Shown here: positions 18,050-26,674 of the stretch, piece after piece
Numbering within the stretch: the first letter of the stretch is position 1
Layout: every line of letters starts with the position of its first letter
Source: Mesorhizobium sp. WSM3860
GTDB lineage: Bacteria > Pseudomonadota > Alphaproteobacteria > Rhizobiales > Rhizobiaceae
NCBI RefSeq assembly: GCF_002294995.1
Contig: NZ_NSGF01000014.1
Coordinates: 1 to 64,000, forward strand
DNA length: 64,000 bases
Direction: 5' to 3'
Position numbers and translations under genes: made by a program
The notes under the pieces: generated by a model
Databases searched by the model: none
Told to the model about the DNA's origin: nothing
What the model saw: only the letters and a program-made list of their open reading frames with translations

Positions 18050-18475
18050 ATGACACCCGACCAGATCAGGCTTGTGCAGGATAGTTTTCGCGAGGTCGTG
18101 CCGATCAAGGCGGCGGCCGCGGCCTTGTTCTACGAGAAGCTGTTTGCGATCGACGCCAGCCTCAAGAGGCTGTTTCGCGCAACCGACATGAGCAAGCAGG
18201 GCGCCAAGCTTATGGCGGCGCTGGGCTTCGTCGTGCATGGCCTTTCCCGCGCCGAGACCATCCTGCCCGCCGTGCAGGATCTCGCCAGGCGCCATGTCGG
18301 CTATGGCGTCGAGGAGCATCATTACCCGATCGTCGGCCAGGCGCTGATCGAAACACTTGAGGCGGGCCTTGGCGAGGCCTTCACGCCTCAGGTCCGCGAG
18401 GCCTGGCAAGCCGCCTACGGCCTGCTCGCCGGCGTCATGATCGCCGCAGCCCGCGAGGTGCAGCTGGCGGCTTGA
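18050..18475 (+). CDS. Single-domain bacterial haemoglobin (Vitreoscilla type)
   Basis: A 141-residue globin similar in length and order to Vitreoscilla haemoglobin. It starts MTPDQIRLVQDSFREVVP and contains RHVGYGVEEHHYPIVGQAL, in which the second His of HHYP is the expected proximal haem ligand. Near the C terminus it reads WQAAYGLLAGVMI. There is no reductase domain, so it is not a flavohaemoglobin. Such proteins bind oxygen and detoxify nitric oxide with a partner reductase; the activity here is inferred. The start ATG follows GCGGAGGAGC. The gene follows tetR closely. Confidence 0.92.
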   Translation: MTPDQIRLVQDSFREVVPIKAAAAALFYEKLFAIDASLKRLFRATDMSKQGAKLMAALGFVVHGLSRAETILPAVQDLARRHVGYGVEEHHYPIVGQALIETLEAGLGEAFTPQVREAWQAAYGLLAGVMIAAAREVQLAA

Positions 18476-18723
18476 GCAAGCTTCGGCTCCTCGTCAGGCT
18501 GGAGCGCGAAGCCGAGCGCGGCGAGGCGATCTCCAGGGCGCGCTGTTCATGGCACCGAGGTCGCAGCGACCGGCCCCTGCCGCCGGCCCGCCTGCAAGCC
18601 CGGCGCCCGCCCTGGGCGACAGGGCTCGTGCCATTGGCTACGCTAAACCGCATCAGCGCCGCGATTCAAGCCAATGGCGGCCGCACCAGACTCCCTGATC
18701 CAAAGCCATATCGCTGATTTTCA
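18476..18723. other. Intergenic region without recognised features
   Basis: Short open frames here lack ribosome sites and family resemblance. No tRNA or clear terminator is seen. The region ends at the stress promoter at 18724. Confidence 0.4.
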
Positions 18724-18748
18724 GGAACATTCTGCCTTCTGCGCAGTT
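18724..18748 (+). promoter_or_regulatory. EcfG-type general stress promoter of the ferritin-like gene
   Basis: GGAAC at 18724-18728, a 17-nt spacer, and GTT at 18746-18748, 62 bp before the start codon at 18810. This is the alphaproteobacterial EcfG (PhyR-NepR-EcfG cascade) promoter pattern and has the same spacing as eight other sites in the window. Confidence 0.7.
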
Positions 18749-18809
18749 TGGCGCCACGGCCCGCTCATTGAGGCCAAACCGGTTGACAGGCGGGCTTCGG
18801 GAGGAAGCT

Positions 18810-19682
18810 ATGATCCCTGTCACGCCTTCACTTCATGTTTGTCGTCGCCGCGCACTGCAAATCGGTCTTGGAGCGACCCTTGCTTCGGCGGCCGGCGTTG
18901 CTGCGACTTCGTCTGCTGCCGCGCAGGACGACATCAAAGACGAAGACATTTTCCGCTTCGCGCTCAACCTGGAATATATGGAGGCTGAATATTACCTCCG
19001 CGGCACCACGGGAAAAGGCATCGAGGACTCAGACGTCGGTTCCAAACCCGGCGACGTGGTCGGCGGCAAAAAGGTTTCCTTCGATACGCCCGCGCTCGGT
19101 GAATTCATGCGCGAGGTCGCGGAAAACGAACTTGCCCATGTCAGATTCTATCGCAAGACGCTTGCGTCGAATGCGGTGGACCGGCCGGCGATCGATTTCG
19201 ATGCCGGCTTTATCGCGGTCGCCAAGGCGGCCGGCCTCGGCGCCGATTTCGATGCGTTTGGCAACCAGATGAATTTCGTGCTCGGCGGCATGCTGTTCGA
19301 GGACGTCGGTGTCACCGCCTACGCCGGTGCGGCAACTGTCCTGAAGAACAAGGAATTCCTTGCTGCCGCGGCTGGAATTCTCGCGGTCGAGGCCTATCAC
19401 ATGGGAATGGCGCGGTCGTCGCTCTATCGCATGGGCGAGAAGGCCTGGAAGGCGGCGAATGCGGTTTCCGACGCACGCGACAAGATCGATGGATCCGATG
19501 ACAAAGACCAGGGCATTCAGGTCGACGGCAAAGCCAACGTCGTTCCTTCGACGCCGGATGCGATTGCCTTCACCAGGACGCCGCAGGAGGTGCTGCGCAT
19601 CGTCTACCTGACCGATCAGTCGGGTGTGAGCAAGGGCGGCTTTTACCCGAACGGGATGAACGGAACGCTCAAGAGCACCTAG
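18810..19682 (+). CDS. Ferritin-like desiccation-associated protein (Tat-exported)
   Basis: A 290-residue protein. The start at 18810 follows GGGAGGAAG. A Tat-type signal (CRRRALQIGLGATLASAAG, cleavage near SSAAAQ) predicts export in folded form. The mature protein has a Ferritin_2-type four-helix domain with Glu/His helices: LNLEYMEAEYY, ENELAHVRFYR, EDVGVTAYAGAA and ILAVEAYHMGMAR. Relatives include the plant desiccation protein pcC13-62. The role is probably protection from oxidative or drying stress. The upstream EcfG promoter supports a stress role, and an FAD/Rieske oxidoreductase follows. Confidence 0.9.
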   Translation: MIPVTPSLHVCRRRALQIGLGATLASAAGVAATSSAAAQDDIKDEDIFRFALNLEYMEAEYYLRGTTGKGIEDSDVGSKPGDVVGGKKVSFDTPALGEFMREVAENELAHVRFYRKTLASNAVDRPAIDFDAGFIAVAKAAGLGADFDAFGNQMNFVLGGMLFEDVGVTAYAGAATVLKNKEFLAAAAGILAVEAYHMGMARSSLYRMGEKAWKAANAVSDARDKIDGSDDKDQGIQVDGKANVVPSTPDAIAFTRTPQEVLRIVYLTDQSGVSKGGFYPNGMNGTLKST

Positions 19683-19687
19683 CCGTT
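19662..19687 (+). promoter_or_regulatory. Possible EcfG promoter of the FAD/Rieske gene
   Basis: GGAAC at 19662-19666 and CGTT at 19684-19687, i.e. GTT after 18 nt. The spacing is one longer than at the other sites but within the published range. It overlaps the end of the ferritin-like gene and lies about 85 bp before the next start. Confidence 0.45.
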
Positions 19688-19772
19688 AGGGTGGAGCCGG
19701 TCACGATGACCTGCAAACCGCGCCGAGCAGCATTCGTCGCGGCCACCCGATTTCGTTTCGACGAGGCAGGCA

Positions 19773-21293
19773 ATGAACGTCAGCAGCGAAGCGACCAGAT
19801 CTTTCTGGACACTCGACACCAGCTTACCCAACGCGCCTCGCCTCGAGCAGGATGAGCATTGTGACGTAGCCGTCATCGGCGCCGGCATCGCCGGCGTTTC
19901 CATCGCCTATGAGCTGGCCTTGGCGGGACGCAAGGTGGTACTCGTGGATCGCGGCCCCTTGCTCGGGGGCATGACATCGCGCACGACCGCCCATCTGGCA
20001 CCCATCTGCGACGACGGCTTGAGCGCGCTGATCGACATGCGCGGCGAGGCCCTGGCGCGCGGATTTCAGGAAAGCCAGCAAGCCGCCGTCGACCGCATCG
20101 AACGCCATGTCGCCGCGCTGGAGATCGATTGCGATTTCCGCCGGCTGGACGGCTTCCTTTTCCCGGCCGCATGGATGGATGAGAAGGAGGCCGCCAGAGA
20201 ATGCAACAAGGAGTATGCGGCTGCGGCAAAGATCGGCGCCGAGGCTGAGCATGGCAAGGGCGTGCCGCTCAAGGGCCACGAATCGGCGCCGATCCTGCGC
20301 TATCCAGACCAGGCGACCTTCCACCCGCTGAAATATTTGCGCGCGCTGCTGGCCGATTTCGAGAAGCGCGGCGGCAAGCCATTCGCCGACAGCGCCGTCA
20401 TCGAAATCGAGGAGGGGGACAAGGTTCGGCTGAAATGCGACGGCGGCCCCACCGTCACGGCTTCGCACGCGGTGTTTGCCACGAATTCCCCGATCAACAC
20501 CTGGGTCAAGATCCACAGCAAGATGGCGCCTTACCGCACCTATGCGATGGCTTTCGACATCGCCAGGGGAACCCTCCCGGATGCGCTCTACTGGGACATG
20601 GACGATCCCTATTACTATGTCCGCCTCAATCCCGGCCCCGGCGAGACGGACTGTCTCATCGCCGGAGGGCGCGATCACAAATCGGGCGAAGCAGATGACG
20701 GCGCGGCACGTTTTGTCGCGCTCGAAGCCTGGATCAGGGCATTGGTGCCCGATCTTGGCGGAGAACGAGCGCGATGGTCCGGCCAGGTGCTCGAAACGAT
20801 CGATTATTGCGGCTTCATCGGCCGCAGCCCCGGCAACGGCAACGTCTTCGTCGCGACCGGCGACTCCGGCCAGGGCATGACGCATGGCGCATTGGCCGGG
20901 CTGCTGATCCGCGATCTGATCGTGGACGGATCGAACTTCTGGGAAGCCGTCTACGCCCCTGACCGGACGCCGCCCGCCGCGCTCGCGCACTACGTCAATG
21001 AGAACCTTACGACGGTGAAGAACCTTGCCGAGTATTTGCTGCCCGGTGAGGTCAAGTCGGACGACGCCCTCGAGCCTGGCGAAGGCGGCATCCTTCACGA
21101 CGGCTTGAGCAAGTTCGCCGTGTGCCGCGACCGCGACGGCACGCTGCACCGGCATTCGGCCAGTTGCACGCATCTGGGCTGCATCGTCCACTGGAATTCG
21201 ACTGAGCAATGCTGGGATTGCCCCTGCCACGGCTCGCAGTTCGCGCCGGACGGAGCGGTCCTCAACGGCCCGGCCATCCGGCCTTTGGGTTAG
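19773..21293 (+). CDS. FAD-dependent oxidoreductase fused to a C-terminal Rieske domain
   Basis: A 506-residue protein. The N terminus is a DAO/GlpD-type FAD domain: VIGAGIAGVSIAYELALAG dinucleotide fold and GRSPGNGNVFVATGDSGQGM for the flavin closing motif. From about residue 415 a Rieske 2Fe-2S domain shows CTHLGCIVHWN and CPCHGSQF, with all Cys and His ligands present. This architecture occurs in uncharacterised bacterial oxidoreductases; the electron donor and substrate are unknown. It lies 90 bp after the ferritin-like gene on the same strand, with a candidate stress promoter between them, so a joint role in redox protection is inferred. Confidence 0.9.
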   Translation: MNVSSEATRSFWTLDTSLPNAPRLEQDEHCDVAVIGAGIAGVSIAYELALAGRKVVLVDRGPLLGGMTSRTTAHLAPICDDGLSALIDMRGEALARGFQESQQAAVDRIERHVAALEIDCDFRRLDGFLFPAAWMDEKEAARECNKEYAAAAKIGAEAEHGKGVPLKGHESAPILRYPDQATFHPLKYLRALLADFEKRGGKPFADSAVIEIEEGDKVRLKCDGGPTVTASHAVFATNSPINTWVKIHSKMAPYRTYAMAFDIARGTLPDALYWDMDDPYYYVRLNPGPGETDCLIAGGRDHKSGEADDGAARFVALEAWIRALVPDLGGERARWSGQVLETIDYCGFIGRSPGNGNVFVATGDSGQGMTHGALAGLLIRDLIVDGSNFWEAVYAPDRTPPAALAHYVNENLTTVKNLAEYLLPGEVKSDDALEPGEGGILHDGLSKFAVCRDRDGTLHRHSASCTHLGCIVHWNSTEQCWDCPCHGSQFAPDGAVLNGPAIRPLG

Positions 21294-21386
21294 TTCGGCT
21301 GGAGGGCATTGGATCGGTTATTCGCAGCCGCGGAAAGTCGAGCCGGCTCGCAGCGAGATAAGTCGACCTTCCCTGGACCTCCGTCG

Positions 21387-21575
21387 CTATTTTCGCCTTG
21401 TCGGCTTTTTCTTTGGCGGCGCTTCGACCGGCTCGCGGGCGAGCCTGGCCGCGCGAAGCCGCTCCGTCTTTGCCTGCCGCGCTGCCGCTTCCCCGTCGAT
21501 TATCGTGCGCGCCGTCTTGGTGGTGGCTTCGCTCTTGGCGTCGCCCTTCGGCTTGAACACACTGGTTTCGGCCAT
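21387..21575 (-). CDS. Small basic Ala/Lys-rich protein
   Basis: A 62-residue cytosolic protein reading MAETSVFKPKGDAKSEATTK at its N terminus, with a strongly basic tail (KKKPTRRK). GAGGT lies 6 nt before the ATG. I recall similar short rhizobial proteins but know no function. The charge suggests nucleic-acid contact; that is inference. It lies downstream of cspA on the same strand, about 110 bp away. Confidence 0.65.
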   Translation of the reverse strand: MAETSVFKPKGDAKSEATTKTARTIIDGEAAARQAKTERLRAARLAREPVEAPPKKKPTRRK

Positions 21576-21684
21576 GGTCTACCTCGCTATTCGAAACGAA
21601 GAAGGCCGGGCAAGCCCGACCTCCTCCAAATGCTCCAGGGCCGATGCCAGTACATCCGTGGTCAAAGGCCATGGATGCACCGCA

Positions 21685-21894
21685 TTAAGCCGCCTGGATA
21701 TTCTCCGCGGCGCTCTTGCCGCTGCGGGAATCCTTGACAACGTCGAAGCTCACCTTCTGCCCTTCCACGAGCGAACGCATGCCGGCGCGCTCGACGGCGG
21801 AAATATGGACGAACACATCAGGCTGCCCATTGCCCTGCTCGATGAAGCCGAAGCCTTTGGTGGCATTGAAAAACTTCACGGTTCCAGTAGTCAT
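21685..21894 (-). CDS. cspA: Cold-shock protein (CspA family)
   Basis: A 69-residue single-stranded nucleic acid chaperone with the five-strand OB fold. The RNA-binding motifs RNP1 (KGFGFI) and RNP2 (VFVHI) are intact. It is of normal length. The start has AAGGAAA upstream. The 180 bp upstream are AT-richer than the surroundings and may form the long leader typical of cold-shock genes. Several paralogues are usual in rhizobia, so the exact cspA number cannot be assigned. Confidence 0.95.
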   Translation of the reverse strand: MTTGTVKFFNATKGFGFIEQGNGQPDVFVHISAVERAGMRSLVEGQKVSFDVVKDSRSGKSAAENIQAA

Positions 21895-22447
21895 ACGATT
21901 TTCCTTTCAAATCGACGCAAATCATCGCCGCCTGGCGTCATGCCAAACGTCGCAGTCTTCGAAATTGAGAGGGAAGATCGTCAGGGCATCGAGGCGCGGA
22001 AACAACATTCGTTCAACAAGTTCGATTTGAAAAACATAGCGCTTAACCGAGGATGCGACAAGGCGAGCGCGAAATAATAATATTATCGACCGCTTTTGGC
22101 CTGCGATTGGACGACTGAGACACTACCGGCGACGGATTGCGCGCTTGGCTCCCGGCGCGCCCCCGACTCCGATGACCGGCTTCCACTCGGCGCTAGTGAA
22201 GGCGCCGAGATCACAGATCTTTATCCGTCCACCGACAAGCACCGAAGCGCCGGGCAGATTGTCGGCCGTTAGGCCCCTAAGCGTTCCCCTCGATTGTGTG
22301 CTGGTTAGGCGCTACGGCAGGCCCTGTGACCGCCCTGCCACAAAACTTAGCCGCGCCAGTTCCCTAACGCCTGCCATCTCTGAAATTAACCTTTTGTTAA
22401 CCATTCGCCCGGCACCCTTTAACCATTGAGTAAGGATTCGTCTGGCC
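21895..22447. other. Shared upstream region of cspA and minC
   Basis: No gene is recognised. The part next to cspA (21895-22090) is relatively AT-rich and probably contains its promoter and leader. The part next to minC contains CTTTTGTTAACCATTCGCCC (starting at 22390), a plausible promoter zone. No operator was recognised. Confidence 0.4.
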
Positions 22448-23311
22448 GTGACCTTCGCCGCCCCTTTGCACAACAAATCCATCCGCTTCCGCGCCCGCTC
22501 ATTCGTCGCTTTCACGCTGACGCCGGAGGCGCCGATCGACGAGTGGCTGGAGGGGCTCGATCACTGGATCGGCAACTCGCCGGGCTATTTCAACGGCCGT
22601 CCGGTCGTGCTGGATCTCAACACTTTGAAGCCGGGGCCGGAGGAGATCGCAGCCCTTGTCGGCACGCTCGCCCGGCGCGGCATCCGCGTTTATGCGATCG
22701 AGCTCGAGGGCGCCGAGCTCGGCCCCGATTTGCCGCCGCTACTGGCCGGCGCCAAGGAGGCGACCGCCGAGGGCCTGCTGGGGAGAGCCGCGCGCAAGGC
22801 GAAGGCGGAAGAGATCACGGTCGAGACGGCCGCCGTCGAGGAGGTGCAGCCGGGGCAGGTGAGGGCGCCGCAGGATGAGCTGACGAAGCTCGATGCGCAG
22901 AACGCGCGAGCCGCCGAAGCAGCCAAGTCGGAACCAGCCGGGTCGGGGCAGGGTGCTGTACCGGCGCGGCATGAGCCTTCCGCCGGCACGCTGATGATCA
23001 AGGCGCCGATCCGCTCCGGCCAGTCGGTCTTTCATCCGCAGGGCGACGTCATCGTGCTGGGCTCGGTTGCGTCCGGTTCCGAGATCGTCGCCGGCGGCTC
23101 GATCCATGTCTATGGCACGCTGCGCGGCCGCGCGATCGCCGGCTCGGAAGGCAACACATCGGCGCGCATCTTCTGCCGCAAAAACGAGGCCGAGCTGCTC
23201 GCCGTCGACGGCTGGTACACCACGGCCGAGGAGATGGAAGGCGTTTCGCGCGGCAAGGCGGTGCAGGCCTTCCTCGAAAACGATGCGCTGTGCGTGGTGC
23301 CGCTCGGCTGA
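22448..23311 (+). CDS. minC: Septum-site determining protein MinC
   Basis: Inhibitor of FtsZ ring assembly that blocks division at cell poles, 287 residues. The N-terminal FtsZ-inhibiting domain (KSIRFRARSFVAFTL...VLDLNTLKPGPEEIAALVG) is followed by a linker of variable sequence. From about residue 178 comes the C-terminal beta-helical MinD-binding domain, with QSVFHPQGDVIVLGSVASGSEI. The start is GTG at 22448; AAGGA lies upstream at a loose distance. It is first in the minCDE order, 171 bp before minD. Confidence 0.93.
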   Translation: MTFAAPLHNKSIRFRARSFVAFTLTPEAPIDEWLEGLDHWIGNSPGYFNGRPVVLDLNTLKPGPEEIAALVGTLARRGIRVYAIELEGAELGPDLPPLLAGAKEATAEGLLGRAARKAKAEEITVETAAVEEVQPGQVRAPQDELTKLDAQNARAAEAAKSEPAGSGQGAVPARHEPSAGTLMIKAPIRSGQSVFHPQGDVIVLGSVASGSEIVAGGSIHVYGTLRGRAIAGSEGNTSARIFCRKNEAELLAVDGWYTTAEEMEGVSRGKAVQAFLENDALCVVPLG

Positions 23312-23359
23312 GTTTTTGGCTGCGCAAGCTTCGGACCGGTTTCGCGTGCCATTGTTCTA

Positions 23360-23408
23360 GTGCATGTCGCCCAAAAGTGCGTAGCGGTTTTGGGAGGACG
23401 ACATGCAC
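23360..23408. repeat. Extragenic palindrome between minC and minD
   Basis: GTGCATGTCG (23360-23369) plus CCCAAAA pairs with TTTTGGG and CGACATGCAC (23399-23408), giving a long interrupted stem. A degenerate copy lies at 13443. The family is frequent in Mesorhizobium and related genera. Here it lies within the minCDE transcript and could affect expression of minDE. Confidence 0.8.
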
Positions 23409-23482
23409 CAAAACAAAGAATGTAACAGTTCGCCGTGCCCGGCACGGCCAGAGAATAAGAATCGCCAACGGAGGCTGGATAT

Positions 23483-24298
23483 ATGGGCAAGGTAGTCGTG
23501 GTCACCTCGGGCAAGGGGGGCGTCGGTAAGACAACTTCGACGGCCGCGCTCGGCGCTGCCGTGGCCAGGACCGGCAAGAAGGTGGCGCTTGTCGATTTCG
23601 ACGTCGGCCTGCGCAATCTCGACCTCATCATGGGCGCCGAGCGCCGCGTGGTGTTCGACCTCGTCAACGTCATCCAGGGCACGGCAAAACTGTCGCAGGC
23701 GCTGATCCGCGACAAGCGGCTGGAGACGCTCTATCTGCTGCCGGCCTCGCAGACGCGCGACAAGGACGCGCTGACCGAAGAGGGCGTGGCCGAAGTCATC
23801 GCCCGGCTGCGCTCGGTGTTCGACTATGTCTTCTGCGACAGCCCGGCCGGCATCGAGCGCGGCGCTCAGCTCGCCATGCGCTTCGCCGACGAGGCGGTCA
23901 TCGTCACCAACCCGGAAGTGAGCTCGGTGCGCGATTCCGACCGCATCATCGGTCTGCTCGACGCCCGTACCATGAAGGCCGAGCAGGGCGAGCTGATCCA
24001 GAAGCACGTGCTGGTCACGCGCTATGACGCGGCGCGCGCCTCGCGCGGCGAGATGCTGTCGATCGACGACGTGCTGGAGATCCTTTCGACGCCGCTGCTC
24101 GGCATCATCCCGGAAAGCCAGGATGTGCTCAGGGCCTCCAACCTCGGCGCGCCGGTGACGCTCAGCGAGCCGGTCAACACCGCCGCCAAGGCTTACCTCG
24201 AAGCGGCGCGGCGCCTGGAAGGCGAGGACCTGCCGGTGGTCGTCCCCTTCGAGCGCAAGGGTTTCCTCGAACGGCTTCTCGGAAGGAGGGCGGCATGA
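23483..24298 (+). CDS. minD: Septum-site determining ATPase MinD
   Basis: A 271-residue ParA/MinD-family ATPase that recruits MinC to the membrane and oscillates with MinE. The deviant Walker A motif (SGKGGVGKTT, with signature Lys) is at residues 9-18, the Walker B-like VFCDSPAG is near 117, and a basic amphipathic membrane-targeting end (RKGFLERLLGRRAA) closes the protein. The start follows CGGAGG. The stop overlaps the minE start by 4 bp (ATGA), so the two are translationally coupled. Confidence 0.97.
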   Translation: MGKVVVVTSGKGGVGKTTSTAALGAAVARTGKKVALVDFDVGLRNLDLIMGAERRVVFDLVNVIQGTAKLSQALIRDKRLETLYLLPASQTRDKDALTEEGVAEVIARLRSVFDYVFCDSPAGIERGAQLAMRFADEAVIVTNPEVSSVRDSDRIIGLLDARTMKAEQGELIQKHVLVTRYDAARASRGEMLSIDDVLEILSTPLLGIIPESQDVLRASNLGAPVTLSEPVNTAAKAYLEAARRLEGEDLPVVVPFERKGFLERLLGRRAA

Positions 24299-24567
24299 GC
24301 ATTCTCGACCTCTTCAAGCGGCGCACCAGTGCGCCTGTGGCGCGCGAGCGGCTGCAGCTGCTGCTCGCCTATGAACGGCAGAGCCGTGGCCAGCCAGACC
24401 TCGTCTCCATCCTGCGCGAGGAGATCATGGCGGTCATTGCCAAGCATGTGCAGATCGACCAGGACTATCTCCAGGTCTCGATGGACCGCGGCGCCACCAT
24501 GTCGACGCTGGAGATCGACATCCAGATACCCAACAAGAGCGCCGTGCCGCTGGCGATGGCTGGGTGA
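24295..24567 (+). CDS. minE: Cell-division topological specificity factor MinE
   Basis: A 90-residue dimer that stimulates MinD ATPase and drives pole-to-pole oscillation. The N-terminal helix (SILDLFKRRTSAPVARERLQ) binds MinD and membrane, and the C-terminal half (IQIPNKS) is the topological domain. It starts inside the last codons of minD, completing minCDE. A repeat region follows directly. Confidence 0.96.
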   Translation: MSILDLFKRRTSAPVARERLQLLLAYERQSRGQPDLVSILREEIMAVIAKHVQIDQDYLQVSMDRGATMSTLEIDIQIPNKSAVPLAMAG

Positions 24568-24574
24568 CTCCTTA

Positions 24575-24680
24575 CCCTCCCCCTGGCGGGGAGGGTCGAT
24601 CCGCGAAGCGGATCGGGGCGGGGGGCAGCGCCGACCCCCACCCGGACCTTCGGTCCGACCTCCCCAAACAGGGAGGTAGA
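24575..24680. repeat. Dispersed palindromic repeat after minE
   Basis: Paired elements (CCCTCCCC...GGGGAGGG; GATCCGCGAAGCGGATC; GGACCTTCGGTCC) form successive short palindromes in 100 bp. This is a typical mosaic repeat between Mesorhizobium genes and may also terminate minCDE. Confidence 0.6.
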
Positions 24681-24732
24681 ACCCCGGCGCAACTTCGACA
24701 ACGCTGGCGACCGGCGAAAGCGGCTGAGCGCG

Positions 24733-24905
24733 TAATCTCCCCCCTTGAGGGGCTCGTTGAGGGGGAGATGGCCGGCAGGCCAGAAGGGGTCGTCTCACAT
24801 AGATCGCCGACGCCCTGCAAAAGGGAAGGGCCGCTGGCGCTTCACGCGCGGCGACCCCCTCTGTCGCCTTCGGCGGCATCTCCCCCTCAAGGGGGGAGAT
24901 TCTCC
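24733..24905. repeat. Inverted pair of dispersed repeats
   Basis: AATCTCCCCCCTTGAGGGG with GGCCGGCAGGCCAGAAGGGG at 24733-24800 is mirrored by GACCCCCTCTGTCGCCTTCG with CCCCTCAAGGGGGGAGATT at 24853-24901. It is the same family as 2184 and 16710. The right copy overlaps the last codons of the ABC exporter gene. Confidence 0.65.
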
Positions 24906-26674
24906 CCCGGCTGGTACAGCTCATCCATGCTGCGCGCCGCCAGTTCCGCGAACGGCGCCTGCTTCTTCACCCGCCCATGCTCCAGGATCACCAGGTCGTC
25001 GCAGAACGCGATGGTCGAGTGGTGATGGCTGATGACGATCGTGGTGCGGCGGCCGGCGCGCGATTTCAGCGTTTCCACGATCGCCGCTTCCGAGAGCCCG
25101 TCCACTGCGTTGGTGGCTTCGTCGAGGATCAAAATGTCGGGGTCGCGCAGCAGCGCCCGCGCCAGCGCGATGCGTTGCCTTTGCCCGGCCGACAAATTGA
25201 CGCCGCGATAGCCGACCACCGTCTGATAGCCCTGCGGCAGCGTCTCGATGAAGCCATGCGCCTCGGCGAGCATCGCCGCGCGGCGCGCCTCTTCCGCGCT
25301 GGCCGTGTCCTTGCCGTAGGTGATGTTGTCGAGGATGGTGCCGTCGACCAGCTCCAGCTCCTGGCTGGCCAAAGCGATATGGGCCCGCCATTCGGCCGGG
25401 TCGATCTCGCCAAGCGGTGCCCCGTCGACGAGGATGCGGCCGCCATCGGGCTCGACGAAGCGGCAGAGCAGGTTGACGATCGTCGTCTTGCCGGCGCCGG
25501 AGCGGCCGATCAGCGCCGTCGAGCGGCCGCTCACGATGTCGAAGCTCGCCGCATGCAGCACCGCCGCGCGCTGCTCCTCATTGGCATAGCTGAAGCTGAC
25601 GCCCTCGAAAGCGATCTTCTCGCCCAGTCCCGCGAACGGGCGGCTGCCCGTGGGCGGCGCCGGCTTGCCCTCGGGGTCGAGCAGCCAGGTCACCTCCTCC
25701 AGCGACCCGGAAAGCCCCTGCAACTGGCTCCAGGTCATCTGCAGCGCGCGCACATGCGGCTGCAGGCGGTAGAGCAGGATGAGGAAGGCGGCGACCAGCG
25801 GGAAGCTCAGGCCGGCAAGCCAGGCGCCGATCACCACCGCCAGGAACAGCACGGCGTGCAGCACTTCGGTAAGCGGCGCCAGCGCGCCCTGGCGGTTGGA
25901 AAGCAGGAAGGCCGCCCGCCGCACGCTGTCCGATGCCTTCTCGAACGCCGCCGTCTCGCGCGCCTCCTGGCCGAAGATGCGGATGAGACGGCCGGCATGC
26001 ACCAGGTGCAGCATCTGCGAGGCAAGCGCGCTGTTACGCGCCGCGACGCTGCGGCTCGGCGCTCTCAGATGCGCCGACAGGGCCATATGTGCCGCTTGCA
26101 CCAGCGCCAGCCCCAGCATCACCAACAGCGTCATCTGCCAGGACAACAGCAGCAGGAAGGCGAGCAGGATGACCGCCGCCGAGGCGCTGACGATCGCGCC
26201 CAGCATCCCCTGCATGGCGTCGGAGGCGCGCCAGGATTCGTTGGAGATGATGTTGAGCAGCCGCCCTGGGCTCTCCTTCAGGAAGAACGGATAGCCGACG
26301 CTGAGCAGGCGTTCGGCGAGCGCGCCGCGGATCGACTGGCCGGCCTTGCCGTAGATATGCGCCGTCAGCACCGCATTGGCGAAGGCAAGCAGGTTCTTGA
26401 GCAGGATCGAGCCGAGGATCGCGGCCGAAATCGCGATCAGCCGCTCGCGCTCGCCGAGCCCGGCGCCTACCTTCTGCAGCAGGGCGGAGAGTCCGGCCAT
26501 GCCGGTCGCCTCGCCATGTCCCATGATGATGCCGAGCAGCGGGATGATCAGCCCGATGCCGAAGCCTTCGAGCGCAGCACTCGCGAGCCCGAGCGCGACG
26601 ACGACGGGCAGCAGGCCGAGCTGACGGCGGCCGAGCGCCCGCCGCAGCATCGCCAGTGTCGGGTGCCCGCTCAT
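24887..26674 (-). CDS. ABC exporter, fused membrane and ATPase domains (MsbA-like)
   Basis: A 595-residue half-transporter working as a homodimer in the inner membrane. The N-terminal membrane domain holds about six helices (VVALGLASAALEGFGIGLIIPLLG onward). The ATPase has Walker A GRSGAGKTT near residue 390, signature LSAGQRQR, Walker B DILILDEAT and the switch His in VISHHHS. Type I exporters of this shape move lipids, oligosaccharide-lipids or peptides. Its position as last gene of a glycosyltransferase/acyltransferase cluster suggests export of a lipid-linked glycan. Its start overlaps the stop of the preceding glycosyltransferase (4 bp). The extreme C terminus is encoded within a dispersed repeat. 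Confidence 0.92.
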   Translation of the reverse strand: MSGHPTLAMLRRALGRRQLGLLPVVVALGLASAALEGFGIGLIIPLLGIIMGHGEATGMAGLSALLQKVGAGLGERERLIAISAAILGSILLKNLLAFANAVLTAHIYGKAGQSIRGALAERLLSVGYPFFLKESPGRLLNIISNESWRASDAMQGMLGAIVSASAAVILLAFLLLLSWQMTLLVMLGLALVQAAHMALSAHLRAPSRSVAARNSALASQMLHLVHAGRLIRIFGQEARETAAFEKASDSVRRAAFLLSNRQGALAPLTEVLHAVLFLAVVIGAWLAGLSFPLVAAFLILLYRLQPHVRALQMTWSQLQGLSGSLEEVTWLLDPEGKPAPPTGSRPFAGLGEKIAFEGVSFSYANEEQRAAVLHAASFDIVSGRSTALIGRSGAGKTTIVNLLCRFVEPDGGRILVDGAPLGEIDPAEWRAHIALASQELELVDGTILDNITYGKDTASAEEARRAAMLAEAHGFIETLPQGYQTVVGYRGVNLSAGQRQRIALARALLRDPDILILDEATNAVDGLSEAAIVETLKSRAGRRTTIVISHHHSTIAFCDDLVILEHGRVKKQAPFAELAARSMDELYQPGENLPP

